A DNA stretch of 64,000 nt from Batillaria attramentaria (Eukaryota; Mollusca; Gastropoda; Batillariidae): the NCBI GenBank assembly GCA_018292915.2, contig JACVVK020000053.1:2012501-2076500 (forward strand), given 5' to 3'. Shown piece by piece: positions 11,994 to 24,815 of this stretch. Each line of letters begins with the position of its first letter. Positions within the stretch are counted from its first letter, which is position 1. A program made the translations under genes and the position numbers. The notes under the pieces are model-generated. The model had not been told where the DNA came from. It was given only the letters and a program-made list of their open reading frames with translations, and did not search any database.

Positions 11994-13270
11994 ATAAAGC
12001 AATACACATGAGACAGACAATACAGCAATACGCATGAGACAGACAATACAATACCAACATACAGCAATACACATGAGACAGACAATACAATACCAACATA
12101 CAGCAATACACATGAGACAGACAATACAATACCAACATACAGCAATACACATGAGACAGACAATACAATACCAACATACAGCAATACACATGAGACAGAC
12201 AATACAATACCAACATGAGACAGACAATACAATACCAACATGAGACAGACAATACAATACCAACATGAGACAGACAATACAATACCAACATACAGCAATA
12301 CACATGAGACAGACAATACAATACCAACATACAGCAATACACATGAGACAGACAATACAATACCAACATGAGACAGACAATACAATACCAACATGAGACA
12401 GACAATACAATACCAACATAAAGCAATACACATGAGACAGACAATACAATACCGACATGAGACAGACAATACAATACCAACATACAGCAATACACATGAG
12501 ACAGACAATACAATACCAACATGAGACAGAAAATACAATACCAACATACAGCAATACACATGAGACAGACAATACAATACCAACATGAGACAGAAAATAC
12601 AATACCAACATACAGCAATACACATGAGACAGACAATACAATACCAACATACAGCAATACACATGAGACAGACAATACAATACCAACATACAGCAATACA
12701 CATGAGACAGACAATACAATACCAACATACAGCAATACGCATGAGACAGACAATACAATACCAACATAAAGCAATACACATTAGACAGACAATACAATAC
12801 CAACATAAAGCAATACACATTAGACAGACAATACAATACCAACATACAGCAATACACATGAGACAGACAATACAATACCAACATACAGCAATACACATGA
12901 GACAGACAATACAATACCAACATAAAGCAATACACATTAGACAGACAATACAATACCAACATAAAGCAATACACATTAGACAGACAATACAATACCAACA
13001 TACAGCAATACACATGAGACAGACAATACAATACCAACATACAGCAATACACATGAGACAGACAATACAATACCAACATAAAGCAATACACATTAGACAG
13101 ACAATACAATACCAACATGAGACAGACAATACAATACCAACATGAGACAGACAATACAATACCAACATAAAGCAATACACATGAGACAGACAATACAATA
13201 CCAACATGAAAGAGACAATACCACCGTAAAGCAATACACATGAGACAGACAATACAAGACCACCATAAAG
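11994..13270 (+). repeat. 39-bp/25-bp minisatellite (ATGAGACAGACAATACAATA)
   Basis: Units of 39 bp alternate irregularly with 25-bp units lacking the 14-bp ACAGCAATACACAT segment. Because 39 is divisible by three and the units lack stops, open frames of up to 488 codons exist on the minus strand and 186 on the plus strand. Their composition (repeats of CIVCLMCIAVCWY) is simply the translated repeat, so no gene is called. Confidence 0.97.
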
Positions 13271-15616
13271 CAATACGTATGAGACAGAAACGATGATGTG
13301 ACCAATTTACAACCACGAACAAAGGAATTTTTTTTTAAAGTCAAATAATCTGAAATTGCCCAATAATCTCTCTCTCTTCCCTTCTGACCCATCCCGATGA
13401 AAGAAAAAAAAATTGACTGCGGACATGAGGCAAAAGAAGAAAGGACTGAACCAGCAGAACCTTACTAAGTAATTGATTCCAGTCATGCACACTGAAACTG
13501 TATTGCCATCTTGCAAGAAGAGCATGCCAAGACCCACCCTGTAATCTTCCATTATGGATCTTGACGCCAAATTGAATTTCTGTGCAAGGGGTCAGACGGG
13601 AATGACAGCAATTCCGCCACCAGCTCTATCTTTAATGACACACACACCCTTTGATGTGAAGCAGACACCAACAGCATTGTTTGCAACTTCGGAAACCCTA
13701 CTGGTACATGTACAGTATTTCCTTCTGTAAAAGAGGATTGACAAGGTAGGGAGGGTTTACCCTGGGTAACCTCGGGTGTTGCTGTGAAATTGTCTGGACA
13801 TATTACAGGCTCAGATACAGACAACATGTACAGTAACTCCACTCCAAGTTGGAAATAAGAAAAGTTCCATAACAAAGGCCCTCTATTAATTTTCTGCCTG
13901 CCTTCCGCCAATTACAGTTACACGCATACTCTTCTTGCCACACACACACACACACAAATACACACACACACACACACACACAGGAGTCAGTATCCACGCT
14001 GGATAGTTTGTGGAAAGATCTGAACCCGCCCCCCCGCATTGATCCTAAGTGTTCACGCCCCCACATATTGCTGTGTGTGTGAGTGAGCTGCAGTGTATCT
14101 TATAGAAAACCTGGAAAGGTCAAACGTCAACAAGTGAATCCCTGTGGCTGTGGAACTGACACAATCCTCCAAGCAAACTCATCTGTTTCTCGCTCAGTAA
14201 AGAAAAAAAAAAGTGTTTTTCTTTTCTGGCCTCCCATTGCTGTAACCTCCCACAGGCTGCTGTGGCGGCAGTCTACTGGCGAATCTGCCTAGCTGCAGGA
14301 TGGTCTGTTGCTTGATGCCGCGGATCAAGTGTGCGAAGTGTTGGTGTTGCAAAACTATGCTGTTTATGGCGCTTGACATTTTGAAACCAAGCACATCACA
14401 TAAGACCTGATACTGCACAAGTGCAGAACTGCCGCATTACAAGTAATTACATACGTGAAAATGCGAGACTTGTCTTGGTGGCCTTTTTCTGGGTGAGAAA
14501 TAACATGGAATCACCACAAGTAGTACAAGTACCAGCAGAATGTCCTGATAATGAGGGAACGGACAGCATACACTCTTGTGCAGTCTTATACGCTTCACAT
14601 CACGCATGCGTGCATGATACTGAGTTACAGTATATAACTGTTTGTCTGCTTTGACGACTGGATCTAAATAAACTGTTGGGCCACTGGATTTCAAGTGTAT
14701 GTTCGATGTGGTCTGCTGGCACTGAAAGAGTTACTAAATCGGCTTCATGGACAAAGGGTCCGACTAGTGTGGGGTCACAGTATGGAAAATACATAAATTA
14801 TTAATTTATATGTGATCATGTGCTTGGTTAATTCTCGCTATATTCTTGGATAATGCTTTGGAAATGTTCAGCTCACAAAATCTGAAAACTAATGCAATTT
14901 TAAATTCCAAAATTTGAACTGTTTGGTTGATCTTTGCACCATGTGACTATGACGTGTTCACGTCCAGTGTGTGACAGAATGCGTGTGATTCACGCGAGCG
15001 TGCATGCTATGTTCAGTTTGTGGTGCTTTGAGCCAATTCATGAAACTGGGTAATGCGCCTACATGATAGAGAGTTATTATTATTAGCAGAAGTAGTAGTA
15101 TAATGGCCCAAGGGGTGAGCTGGGGGGGGGGGGGGGGGGCTGATTCACTGGAACCTTTCCATTATTGGAGTTGTGGGATTGTGGTGCAGGCTATTTGCAC
15201 CTCCCACTGTTTACTGTGCCCCCCCCCCCCAGTGATGGAGTCGCAGTCTCTTGGGGAGCTTCATGTACAACACCAGGGGGCAGCACCATCTGGTCCATTA
15301 GGGAAGACTGTCACCAGGTGCTGCCCCACCCACCCATCCATCCATCCGTCCTGATGATACAACGGGCTTCCACCGGACGGTCTGGGGCTAACTTGAGACG
15401 GGTTGCAGGAAGCGGATGGGACAGTTTGGGGGAAGGGGAGGGGGAGGGGAGGGAGAGGGGCAAGTGTCATGGGTGGTGCTGAAGAACTTGGAACTGGTGA
15501 ACCCCTTTACAAGAATGTGACTTGAGACGGGTGCGAGGAAGCGGACAGTGGGTGGGACAGTAGTGTTACGGGGTGGAGGTGAAGAACTTGGGAACTGGTC
15601 AACCCCTTCACAAGAC
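13271..15616. other. Intronic sequence without recognised genes
   Basis: Contains a CA microsatellite at about 13,939-13,981, a long G run at 15,121-15,139 and a GA-rich tract at about 15,425-15,460. I see no coding or mobile element signature. Confidence 0.6.
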
Positions 15617-15706
15617 TGTTAATTTACCCAGGTCTGATTCAGCTGTTGTTAATTTACCCAGGTCTGATTCAGCTGTTGTTAATTTACCCAGGTCTGATTC
15701 AGCTGA
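15617..15706 (+). repeat. 30-bp tandem repeat, 3 copies
   Basis: Three copies of a 30-bp unit (TGTTAATTTACCCAGGTCTG plus ATTCAGCTGT). Confidence 0.95.
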
Positions 15707-16064
15707 TCAATAAGTCAGCAGTAAAGAACAGCATACAGTGTATCATTTAAACTAAGACTGTTTTTACCTGAGGGGGGATGGTGCTGTCACCATGGGGTTC
15801 ATGACACGACGTGGTCAGTACTTACAGCAACCTGCATGGTGGAGGACTGATGAGTACATTCTATAACAAGGGTTTGTGTAGCATCCAAACAACTGAATCA
15901 TAACTACAGAAAAGAATTAAATGTTATTTCACGTGAACTGAACTTCCGCTGCACCTGTATCAACCTGCTGTTGGCAGGACTGACCTTGAGAACTGATGAC
16001 AAGGACACTTTATCACCAGCATGAGGGGACATTATTCTGAGGATAAACCACAAACCCTGCAACT

Positions 16065-16203
16065 GTCAGTCTGGCGTTACGCTGGAAGCTGTGCCCATGA
16101 ATGGGTTGTGACAGTCTGGCGTTACGCTGGAAGCTGTGCCCATGAATGGGTTGTGACAGTCTGGTGTTACGCTGGAAGCTGTGCCCATGAATGGGTTGTG
16201 ACA
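16065..16203 (+). repeat. 45-bp tandem repeat, 3 copies
   Basis: Three copies of a unit starting GACAGTCTGGCGTTACGCTG and ending CATGAATGGGTTGT, with one base difference in the third. Confidence 0.95.
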
Positions 16204-16235
16204 GAAATAGAAATCCAAACATGTGGCAGTGCCTG

Positions 16236-17263
16236 TATGACAGGCGGTTAGTGCTATCCCCAGCAATGTCAGTGTATTGATCAGATATGCAAGGTGAATT
16301 GATATGACAGGCGGTTAGTGCTATCCCCAGCAATGTCAGTGTATTGATCAGATATGCAAGGTGAATTGATATGACAGGCGGTTAGTGCTATCCCCAGCAA
16401 TGTCAGTGTATTGATCAGATATGCAAGGTGAATTGATATGATAGGCGGTTAGTGCTATCCCCAGCAATGTCAGTGTATTGATCAGATATGCAAGGTGAAT
16501 TGATATGACAGGCGGTTAGTGCTATCCCCAGCAATGTCAGTGTATTGATCAGATATATGCAAGGTGAATTGATATGACAGGCGGTTAGTGCTATCCCCAG
16601 CAATGTCAGTGTATTGATCAGATATATGCAAGGTGAATTGATATGACAGGCGGTTAGTGCTATCCCCAGCAATGTCAGTGTATTGATCAGATATATGCAA
16701 GGTGAATTGATATGACAGGCGGTTAGTGCTATCCCCAGCAATGTCAGTGTATTGATCAGATATATGCAAGGTGAATTGATATGACAGGCGGTTAGTGCTA
16801 TCCCCAGCAATGTCAGTGTATTGATCAGATATATGCAAGGTGAATTGATATGACAGGCGGTTAGTGCTATCCCCAGCAATGTCAGTGTATTGATCAGATA
16901 TATGCAAGGTGAATTGATATGACAGGCGGTTAGTGCTATCCCCAGCAATGTCAGTGTATTGATCAGATATATGCAAGGTGAATTGATATGACAGGCGGTT
17001 AGTGCTATCCCCAGCAATGTCAGTGTATTGATCAGATATATGCAAGGTGAATTGATATGACAGGCGGTTAGTGCTATCCCCAGCAATGTCAGTGTATTGA
17101 TCAGATATATGCAAGGTGAATTGATATGACAGGCGGTTAGTGCTATCCCCAGCAATGTCAGTGTATTGATCAGATATATGCAAGGTGAATTGATATGACA
17201 GGCGGTTAGTGCTATCCCCAGCAATGTCAGTGTATTGATCAGATATATGCAAGGTGAATTGAT
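16236..17263 (+). repeat. 67/69-bp minisatellite, about 15 copies
   Basis: The unit is GACAGGCGGTTAGTGCTATC...GATCAGATATATGCAAGGTG. The first four copies are 67 bp (GATATGC) and the later ones 69 bp (GATATATGC). The later copies are essentially identical, suggesting recent expansion. At 69 bp the minus strand stays open for over 260 codons; this is a repeat artefact. Confidence 0.97.
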
Positions 17264-18180
17264 CCAGGACTAAGTACATGTAGTAGCTGATGTAAATGGA
17301 AACAGAATGTCATCACAGTGGAGTTAGCACCAATATAGCAGGCACGGGACAAAGGAAGACATGTTCAGACAAAAACATAACTCAATACTAACTGGCCTTT
17401 TTTAGGGCTAATTAAGTACTCTGCATTTTATTATCCAGCCCTGAGCCGGGGGGAGGGGGAGGAGCAGTTTGAAGACAAGAGAAACTGCTTACAGTGTGCA
17501 CGGCATATATATATATCATATATATCTATATAGTGGCAGTCACATGACCAAGATGACTATCTTCCAACCAATCAGTAAATACCAATTTACTGCAGTGTTC
17601 AGGCAGCACATTTTGACTTTACAATGACCTATGTGTACATGTACTTAGACAATTTGATAGCCATGTAGGTGTACCAAGCAGACAGAATTAAGTGAAGGTC
17701 AAGGCCACTGAAAGGGGAGCAACCCAATCGACTGTACAATATCACTGGAGGGAAATCAGTTGTAAAATTGGATGTGATCAATTTCCACATGACTGCCACG
17801 TGACAGGGGTTGCATCACGTCTTGCTGGCTGAGGTATCAGTCAACACTCTAATCACCTCCCATGATGCATCAGCAGGCACACTGTGGCACCTCCACCCCC
17901 ACCCTCACGTTTACTTGTTGAGTTGAAAAGTTCCCGGTGCTGTAGCTGAAAGGCGGCGGTTGTAGAGAGTGACACTGACTGGGAATCGATCACAAGACAT
18001 GATGATAGAAGACAGCGACGCCCCCTATTGATTGATTCGGCCGGCTGCAGCGCCATCTTTAATCTGGTGACTGGAGGAGGAGATCAATGATTGGCTCATG
18101 GGCCGCGCTCTCTGGCGGGCTTTTTCTGACCCGGGTGCCGATCCCCAATGGCCAAGTGCCCCTACTCCTTTATGTCAAAC
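17264..18180. other. Intronic sequence without recognised genes
   Basis: Contains an AT-rich palindromic stretch at about 17,506-17,535 (ATATATATCATATATATC). Nothing else is identifiable. Confidence 0.5.
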
Positions 18181-18330
18181 TGTGGCTGGGGAGTACATGT
18201 ACATGCACACCATGTGGTTGGGGAGTACCTACATTGTGTGGTTGGGGAGTACCTACACTGTGTGGTTGGGGAGTACCTACACTGTGTGGTTGGGGAGTAC
18301 CTACACTGTGTGGTTGGGGAGTACATGAAC
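18181..18330 (+). repeat. 24-bp tandem repeat, 5-6 copies
   Basis: Copies of GTGGTTGGGGAGTACCTACA plus CTGT, with divergent first and last copies. Confidence 0.93.
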
Positions 18331-18365
18331 TCTGTGTGGGTGTTGGTAGTAGTACTAGCAGTATG

Positions 18366-18393
18366 CACACACACTTAACCCTAGGACTAGTAG

Positions 18394-18462
<69 letters not shown>

Positions 18463-18624
18463 AACCCTAGTACTAGTAGCGCGCACACACACACACACTT
18501 AACCCTAGTACTAGTAGCGCGCACACACACACACTTAACCCTAGTACTAGTAGCGCACACACACACACACACTTAACCCTAGTACTAGTAGCGCACACAC
18601 ACACACTTAACCCTAGTACTAGTA

Positions 18625-18686
<62 letters not shown>

Positions 18687-18701
18687 AACCCTAGTACTTG
18701 T

Positions 18702-18762
<61 letters not shown>

Positions 18763-18825
18763 AACCCTAGTACTAGTAGCGCACACACACACACACACAC
18801 ACACACACTTAACCCTAGTACTAGT

Positions 18826-18900
<75 letters not shown>

Positions 18901-18916
18901 AACCCTAGGACTAGTA

Positions 18917-18986
<70 letters not shown>

Positions 18987-19001
18987 AACCCTAGTACTTG
19001 T

Positions 19002-19070
<69 letters not shown>

Positions 19071-19089
19071 AACCCTAGTACTAGTAGCG

Positions 19090-19134
<45 letters not shown>

Positions 19135-19345
19135 TTAACCCTAGTACTAGTAGCGCGCGCGCGCGCGCACACACACACCCACACAAACATAACCCTAGTA
19201 CTAGTAGCGCGCGCACACACACACACACACTTAACCCTTGTACTAGTAGCGCGCGTGCGCGCACACACACACACACACACATAACCCCAGTACTAGTAGT
19301 ATGCACACACACTCAACCCTGGTAGTAGTACTAGTAGTATGCCTA
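18366..19345 (+). repeat. Compound (CA)n array punctuated by a TTAACCCTAGTACTAGTAGC cassette
   Basis: CA runs of about 10 to over 60 bp alternate with a constant cassette TTAACCCTAGTACTAGTAGC followed by GC dinucleotides, about 18 times. The cassette contains overlapping CTAG palindromes and is far better conserved in sequence than the CA tracts are in length. Long CA and GCGCGC tracts are alternating purine-pyrimidine and could adopt Z-DNA. Confidence 0.95.
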
Positions 19346-20068
19346 ACAATGAATGCACAGTACAACACAAAGTATGACGTCAGCTTTTATAGTTCTGGGA
19401 ATGGTACAATATGTCCAAGCACAGAAAACCTCTGCAACCTTAAGTAATGTGATTTAATTCATCAAAAAGAATCTAACACCATTCTGCCCAGTAGGCATGA
19501 CATCAGCAACAACAAACTTTAAAAAAAAAAGAGCTAAAAACAAAACTCCAAACCGTTTTGTGGGACCTAAGGTTTTGCAGATCAATACTGATCAATTGTG
19601 TGCCATTTCTAGTGAAAGGTAATCCCTGTTTGACTGGGCTAAAGCTGTAGTGAAATCAATATCCTGCAGGCAGGCGGTGATAAACACCTTCATAAAGAAC
19701 CCATTTCCTCTCCCATTACAGAAACACACACCTACACACTCACAACCCATCAGTGGAATTACAACGCCATATCAAATTGGCAGGCTAACTCAGAAACATT
19801 GTACTCAGGGGATGCTACCACTGCCGCTATGATTACTGCCTCACGTCTCCCCTAGAGAACAGCATCAGTTACCAGCTAGTAGATTTAAACACCAGACGGC
19901 GCCATATGCCACGTTTATATATATCACAGTCTAATAAAAGCTTAGGGAAAAAACGCCAAAACTAGAGAAAGATCAATCCAACTTATCAGTATGACGACTG
20001 GTGTGAGTAGAACAAACATCATCCACACCATGGAGCTAACTGGATATTTATTAACAACAAAAACAAGA

Positions 20069-20134
<66 letters not shown>

Positions 20135-20388
20135 AAAAACATGCTATTATTGGTTTTACTACATGAAAAGCTTGTGAGATGTTGGCTTCAGTATCTGACT
20201 ACCAGTGCATTCAGCAGGATGTGAGCCTGTGCTATGAGGCTTACTGTCTGGCTGGTGTGGACTACAACTGAATCCACAAAGTGGATCCAATCCAATCCAT
20301 TATCCGATGATCCCTATCAGGTTGAAACATCATCGTCATCATCATCACTGACCTTCAGTGTCATCACCTGCTGGGCTTAGTACAGGTG
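19346..20388. other. Intronic sequence with one CA microsatellite
   Basis: Holds a CA run at about 20,072-20,132 and a GAT/CATCAT-rich patch near 20,325-20,350. No gene is recognised. Confidence 0.5.
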
Positions 20389-21279
20389 GAGTGCACCTCA
20401 CTATCTGAACATCAACCGGTTGCCAATAGCATACAATGAGAGTGCACCTCACTATCTGAACATCAACCGGTTGCCAACAGCATACAATGAGAGTGCACCT
20501 CACTATCTGAACATCAACCGGTTGCCAACAGCATACAATGAGAGCGCACCTCACTACCTGAACATCAACCGGTTGCCAACAGCATACAATGAGAGCGCAC
20601 CTCACTACCTCAACATCAACCGGTTGCCAACAGCATACAATGAGAGTGCACCTCACTACCTCAACATCAACCGGTTGCCAACAGCATACAATGAGAGCGC
20701 ACCTCACTACCTCAACATCAACCGGTTGCCAACAGCATACAATGAGAGCGCACCTCACTACCTCAACATCAACCGGTTGCCAACAGCATACAATGAGAGC
20801 GCACCTCACTACCTCAACATCAACCGGTTGCCAACAGCATACAATGAGAGCGCACCTCACTACCTCAACATCAACCGGTTGCCAACAGCATACAATGAGA
20901 GCGCACCTCACTACCTCAACATCAACCGGTTGCCAACAGCATACAATGAGAGCGCACCTCACTACCTCAACATCAACCGGTTGCCAACAGCATACAATGA
21001 GAGCGCACCTCACTACCTCAACATCAACCGGTTGCCAACAGCATACAATGAGAGCGCACCTCACTACCTCAACATCAACCGGTTGCCAACAGCATACAAT
21101 GAGAGCGCACCTCACTACCTCAACATTAACCGGTTGCCAATAGCATATATACAATGAGAGTGCACCTCACTATCTCAACATCAACCGGTTGCCAATAGCA
21201 TATATATATATATATATACAATGAGAGTGCACCTCACTATCTCAACATCAACCGGTTGCCAATAGCATCCAATGAGAGC
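20389..21279 (+). repeat. 51-bp minisatellite, about 17 copies
   Basis: The unit is AGCGCACCTCACTACCTCAA, CATCAACCGGTTGCCAACAG, CATACAATGAG. At 51 bp (17 codons) both strands stay open for about 250 codons, so these frames are not evidence of a gene. Copies at both ends carry GTGCACC and AATAGC variants; the centre is homogeneous. The last copies contain a TA-dinucleotide expansion at 21,201-21,218. Confidence 0.97.
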
Positions 21280-21285
21280 GCCCAG

Positions 21286-21485
21286 TGTTTTCTGTAGAGG
21301 GTGGGTGGTGTTTGGGAGTTTAACGTCCTTTTCCACCACGTAAGGGTGATACCAAAGACAGGGCAATGATGAAAAAACCAGCACAAATATTTGGCCCCAG
21401 CTGCGATTCGAACTCACACCCCTAGCAATGGAAGTCCAACGCTCTACCATTCGGCCACCCCGGCTCCCCTGTTGTTTTCTGTAGA
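21286..21485 (-). mobile_element. tRNA-derived SINE with 13-bp target-site duplication
   Basis: The tRNA-like head is at the right end on the minus strand: GGGGAGCCGGGGTGGCCGAA, TGGTAGAGCGTTGGACTTCC (A-box region) and a GTTCGAATC-type B-box. The body ends in GTGGAAAAGGACGTTAAACT and CCCAAACACCACCCACCC. TGTTTTCTGTAGA flanks it at 21,286-21,298 and 21,473-21,485. Confidence 0.9.
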
Positions 21486-22525
21486 AAAGGACCTGGGACC
21501 CACACAATCCGGTAGTGGACTGTGGTGTCTGTGGAAACCCTCTTCCCCCTCCCCTGCCCCCTCACTCCACCCCCCTGCCTTAACTCGCTCCTTCCAATTC
21601 AATCAATGCTGGGGTACAGACACAGACAAGAGGAAATGATTGGACACAAGTATTGGGAAACAGCTCAACACCAACAGATGTCACCAACACCAGTCACGCT
21701 GGACGCTGGCAAGTAAAACAAATGATCAGTTCCCACCTTTTACATGGGTGGTACTGTCAGAAACTTCTGGAATGCAGCCAGCAATATCCCCCCCCCCCCC
21801 CCTGACACCCCTTCCCTTTTAGTCTTCCCCCTCTCAGACCGTTACTCCCCCAATATATCAGCAGTATCAGACCGTGTTTTAGTTTTAGTGGCTGAGAAAG
21901 AAAATCCTTCACAAAATTTGGGAGGAACAGGCTCAAGGTAACAACCCCCACACACACACACCCGCAAAAGTTCCTACGCGTACACAGACTGTATGTATAT
22001 TACTGGATTGGTCTGTGTCCTAGACTAATTTCCCCCCTTGACCGATGCCGCTAGCCATTTGCCCGTTACACTAAGTAAGGGATGGGGCATGAGGGAATCC
22101 AGGCAGATGACTGGCAGACCCGTGCTAATTGATATGCACAGTAACTGGCCATTCACACTCAGCCCGGACCTCCCAGCACAAGCCGTTGCCAAATCCCTTA
22201 ACTGCCAGCACAAAGACCGCCTGATGAAGGTCTGATATTAGGGGACAGTGTCCTCATTGCCTGCTGTCACACTATGGGGAGTCAGATGCTGAACCATCAA
22301 ACTCAAGTCGTCTGTCTCAAGAAGTTGTCTGTGTCACACTCCAGCGGTTTGTGGCTTACGGACACTGATAAAACGGATCACTTTCTACACTAACATTACT
22401 GCTGCTTGTGCAAACAAGCTACAGTCATTTGTAATAATGACATGTCATTTCAATAAAAGCTGGGCATTACCAATACTTCCCCCCTCCATCCCATCCAGTC
22501 CACAGTGCTACCTTACCAACATCTC
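21486..22525. other. Intronic sequence without recognised genes
   Basis: C-rich runs at 21,541-21,575 and 21,788-21,802. No coding, RNA or element signature was seen. Confidence 0.5.
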
Positions 22526-23393
22526 AGTCTGAAGTCTCACACCGGCATACAGCCTGAGCAATCTGGTCTGAAGTTTGACACCGGCATACAGCCTACACAG
22601 TCTAAGGTCTGAAGTTTGACACTGGCATACAGCCTGCACAGTCTAAGGTCTGAAGTTTGACACCAGCATACAGCCTGCACAGTCTAAGGTCTGAAGTTTG
22701 ACACCGGCATACAACCTGCACAGTCTAAGGTCTGAAGTTTGACACTGGCATACAGCCTGCACAGTCTAAGGTCTGAAGTTTGACACCAGCATACAGCCTG
22801 CACAGTCTAAGGTCTGAAGTTTGACACCGGCATACAGCCTGCACAGTCTAACGTCTGAAGTTTGACACCGGCATACAGCCTGCACAGTCTAACGTCTGAA
22901 GTTTGACACTGGCATACAGCCTGCACAGTCTAACGTCTGAAGTTTGACACCGGCATGCAGCCTGCACAGTCTAACGTCTGAAGTTTGACACTGGCATGCA
23001 GCCTGCACAGTCTAACGTCTGAAGTTTCACACTGGCATGCAGCCTGCACAGTCTAACGTCTGAAGTTTCACACTGGCATGCAGCCTGCACAGTCTAACGT
23101 CTGAAGTTTGCAGACACCGGCATACAGCCTGCACAGTCTAACGTCTGAAGTTTGACACTGGCATGCAGCCTGCACAGTCTAACGTCTGAAGTTTCACACT
23201 GGCATACAGACTGTGCAGTCTAACATCTGAAGTTTCACACTGGCATACAGACTGTGCAGTCTAACGTCTGAAGTTTCACACTGGCATACAGACTGTGCAG
23301 TCTAACATCTGAAGTTTCACACCAGCATACAGCCTGCGCAGTCTAACGGCCGAAGTTTCACACTGGCATACAGACTGCACAGTTTAACGTCTG
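22526..23393 (+). repeat. 41-bp minisatellite, about 21 copies
   Basis: The unit is GTCTGAAGTTTGACACCGGC, ATACAGCCTGCACAGTCTAA. Variants (AGGTC/ACGTC, TTGACAC/TTCACAC, CATAC/CATGC) form left, middle and right blocks, a sign of directional spread of variants. Confidence 0.95.
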
Positions 23394-23889
23394 ATGTGCC
23401 CTCCTTGTTACAACATGGAAGATGCTTTGGGACAACCACAAGATAGCCTGCACTGACCCACTTGTTGGGTTTATGTTGTCTGCCACAATAACATTTAATG
23501 GAGTTTCAACTTTTGACATGACCACGAGTCTGTACAATCTCATCAGGTCGTGTTCTATAGGGTTGTCATATATATATGTATTAGTTACTACTGCACATGC
23601 ATATTACCTTCAATCATTTAAGCTGGAGGTCTACACAGAACTCACACAAAAATTGAGACCAAACTTGTACAATACTGTGGATGAAATGTTTCCTACAGTC
23701 ATGTACGATATAATATGTATTACATGTACTACCGGTATGTGCAGACATGTTTGAGAGAAGCTAGTTGGCAGCCATGCATGATACGTACACTAGCAAACTA
23801 CATGTACTATACCCCTCGCCTGCATCCTGATAATTGTTTGTTCTACACTACAGGTCTCCCAGGAACACTACCAATCACTTCCCCAGGAC
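23394..23889. other. Intronic sequence without recognised genes
   Basis: Several TACATGTAC-type palindromes; nothing coding is supported. Confidence 0.5.
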
Positions 23890-24815
23890 TGAGACTGTGA
23901 GAGGACTACATAACTGTGGGAGGACTGTATAACTGCAACGACTGGGTATAACTGTGAGAGGACTATGTATAACTGTGAGAGGACTATGTATAACTGTGAG
24001 AGGACTGTGTAACTGAAAGGACTGAGTATAACTGTGAGAGGACTGTATAACTGTGAGAGGACTGTGTAAGGACTGAGTATAACTGTGAGAGGACTGTATA
24101 ACCGTGAGAGGACTGTGTAGAAATGTCAGAGGACTGTAGAACTGTGAGAGAACTATGTATAACCGTGAGACAACTGGGCATAACTGTGAGAGGACTGTAT
24201 AACTGTGAAACGACTGTATACCTGTGAAACGACTGTATAACTGTGAGAGGTCTGGGTATAACTGTGAGAGGACTGTGTATAACTGTGAGAGGACTGTATA
24301 ACTGTGAAACGACTGTATACCTGTGAAACGACTGTATAACTGTGAGAGGTCTGGGTATAACTGTGAGAGGTCTGGGTATAACTGTGAGAGGACTATGTAT
24401 AACTGTGAGAGGACTGTGTGTAACTGTGAGAGGACTGTGTAACTGAAAGGACTGAGTATAACTGTGAGAGTACTATGTATAACTGTGAGAGGACTATGTA
24501 TAACCATGAGAGGACTGTGTATAACTGTGAGAGGACTGTGTATAACTGTGAGAGGACTGTGTATAACTGTGAGAGGTCTGGGTATATAACTGTGAGAGGA
24601 CTATGTATATAACCATGAGAGGACTGTGTATAACTGTGAGAGGACTATGTATATAACCATGAGAGGACTGGGTATAACTGTGAGAGGACTGTGTATAACT
24701 GTGAGAGGACTATGTATAACCATGAGAGGACTATGTATAACTGTGAGAGGACTATGTATAACCATGAGAGGACTGTGTATAACCGTGAGAGGACTGTGTA
24801 TAACTATAACTATGG
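23890..24815 (+). repeat. Degenerate 20-21-bp minisatellite (ATAACTGTGAGAGGACTGTG)
   Basis: About 44 imperfect copies with frequent length change, mixing ATAACTGTGAGAGGACTATG, GAAACGACTGTATACC and ATAACCATGAGAGGACTGTG forms. A block at about 24,190-24,260 recurs at about 24,265-24,350, indicating an internal duplication. Confidence 0.95.

Noticed and set aside
11807..13273. Minus-strand open frame of 488 codons, Cys/Trp-rich and membrane-like
   Set aside because: It is the translated 39/25-bp minisatellite. The neighbouring frames give the same residues shifted, and there is no non-repeat domain.
18473..19312. Cys/Val-rich open frames of 95-231 codons
   Set aside because: Translated CA/GT dinucleotide tracts.
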